A stretch of 64,000 bases of DNA. Origin: Streblospio benedicti (Eukaryota > Annelida > Polychaeta > Spionida > Spionidae). A program made the position numbers and the translations under genes. The stretch covers positions 54,292,048 through 54,356,047 of the forward strand of contig CM032666.1 in assembly GCA_019095985.1 (NCBI GenBank), read 5' to 3'. This document shows, piece after piece, positions 24,727 to 64,000 of the stretch (its first letter is position 1; each line of letters begins with the position of its first letter). Under the pieces are notes generated by a model. It had not been told where the DNA came from, did not search any database, and was given only the letters and a program-made list of their open reading frames with translations.

Positions 24727-25290
24727 TTTTTACGCTGTAACTGCTGGTGAAATGTTTGTCAAACAAGGATAAATTTGCTTCTGTGGCCGAGTGGTTAGGG
24801 AGTTGGACTCGTGACCAGAAGGTCGTGGGTTCGATTCCCGGTAGGGTTTGGTGGTGAGTTGCACACTGCTACATGGCACAGACACGTTTATTAGGAACAG
24901 GTCATTGGGTTGAAAGAGTGAGTGAATTATCGTGTGCATGATTAGCATTGTGCGCTCAATGTGCAAGCATATGAGAAACAATCAATTGATGATCAATAAG
25001 TGGGCCAATGACCTGGTGTAAATTGTAAAAAGTCGTGAGAGCAAGACTTGGATCAGGACTATAAACCACCATATTTACATTTACATTTGAATAAGATTTT
25101 CGAACATTAATTTTTTACTTTCGAATAAGTAAATTCCTCGTCAGAGGTATGTCTGGACTTATTTAGTTATTTTACCTCTGTCGAGGAATTTATTCATTCG
25201 AAAGTACTTAGCCAATAAATTTTAGGCAATCTTATTCAAATTTATCCTTCTTTTGACAAACCTTTCACCAGCAGTTACGACATAGAAAAA
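24727..25290. mobile_element. Palindromic MITE split by a SINE
   Basis: The left end (24727-24776) and right end (25237-25290) are inverted repeats (CTGCTGGTGAAATG...AAGGATAAATTT). The inner part 25089-25236 is itself a palindrome with GAATAAG and CCTCGTCAGAGG / CCTCTGTCGAGG arms. Joining 24776 to 25089 restores the left arm as judged from the right arm. Confidence 0.7.
24777..25088 (+). mobile_element. tRNA-derived SINE
   Basis: The head has an A-box (TGGCCGAGTGG) and a B-box (GGTTCGATTCC) spaced as in a tRNA. An unrelated body follows, and the 3' end is a short TTTACA repeat. Inserted into the left arm of a palindromic MITE. About 312 bp. Confidence 0.8.
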
Positions 25291-25317
25291 CGAGAATAAT
25301 GGCACATTCGTCATAGC

Positions 25318-25489
25318 AGATCCGGGGGGGGGTGTAGAGGTCGTGTGCCTCCCCTTCCATTTTCCCACCAAAATATTCATTTTCGTAGGGTCTTAGACAT
25401 GTCCTCCTTCAATGGCGCGTATAAAACCCATGAAATCCCCTAAGCCCCCCCACCCCAATTTTCTCCCGCAAAACGTGGATCTGCCATTG
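25318..25489. mobile_element. MITE family B copy upstream of TRPA exon 1
   Basis: Starts GCAGATCCGGGG and ends ACGTGGATCTGCCATTG, inverted ends around a G/C-run-rich body. Its right end is about 28 bp from the exon acceptor. Confidence 0.6.
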
Positions 25490-25517
25490 TGCTTCATTAT
25501 GAACGTTGCGTTTTCAG

Positions 25518-63794
<38,277 letters not shown>

Positions 63795-64000
63795 GTGAGT
63801 GGAATAAAAACATCCAATTTTATGGTTATGCAACTTATGTAATAATTCTCTTAGGCTTGTATTCAGTTGTGAATTATGTTTGTGCTGAATGGGTTAAATG
63901 TAATAGTAGTTATGTTCCTACATGAATTACTACGTAACCATTTTCATGTCCGCCATGTTGGACTGAAAACGAGGCTAACACACAACTACATGAATATACA

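Noticed and set aside
24777-24850. Functional tRNA gene
   Set aside because: The box spacing fits, but acceptor pairing is poor and it continues into a SINE body with a tail repeat.

Overview
The window is animal nuclear DNA: long multi-exon genes with GT-AG introns, AT-rich non-coding sequence, many short inverted-repeat elements (MITE-like), tRNA-derived SINE heads and micro/minisatellites. The gene set (TRPA channel, somatostatin/allatostatin-C-type GPCR, IgGFc-binding and CCP/sushi-like proteins) and repeat style suggest a marine invertebrate. A deuterostome such as a hemichordate or echinoderm is possible but not proven by the sequence alone.

Layout. 1-2290: repeat-rich (GC-rich foldback, dispersed repeat, hairpin). 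2300-14542 (+): six-exon rhodopsin-family neuropeptide GPCR. Its fourth intron holds an intronless C2H2 zinc-finger gene on the minus strand (7839-10195). 14543-25517: mostly intergenic, with an unrecognised minus-strand coding remnant (18530-19303), a partial copy of the CCP gene (21236-21780), and a cluster of C/G-rich MITE fragments plus a SINE nested in a palindromic MITE. 25518-63794 (+): 25 exons of a TRPA1-type channel, from near the N-terminus to the end of S6, running off the right edge. All 25 exons join with consistent splice phases into 1005 codons without a stop. Two further genes lie antisense inside its introns: an intronless PAN/CCP-like protein (29512-30516, first intron) and a secreted protein with two IgGFc-binding domains (seven exons, 43211-49313, seventh intron).

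The genes do not form a pathway. The architectural theme is antisense genes nested in the introns of two large receptor/channel genes. The most unusual signal is a recurring pattern of short, same-strand, decayed copies of exon pieces lying in introns or UTR beside their parent exons (GPCR exons 1, 3 and 6; TRPA exons 7 and 25; IgGFc-binding exon 4). There is also a 22-bp minisatellite made from the splice acceptor and start of TRPA exon 12. The GPCR and zinc-finger genes carry single-base frame breaks; the TRPA exons do not.

All calls come from reading the sequence. Family names rest on recognisable motifs, not on database searches.
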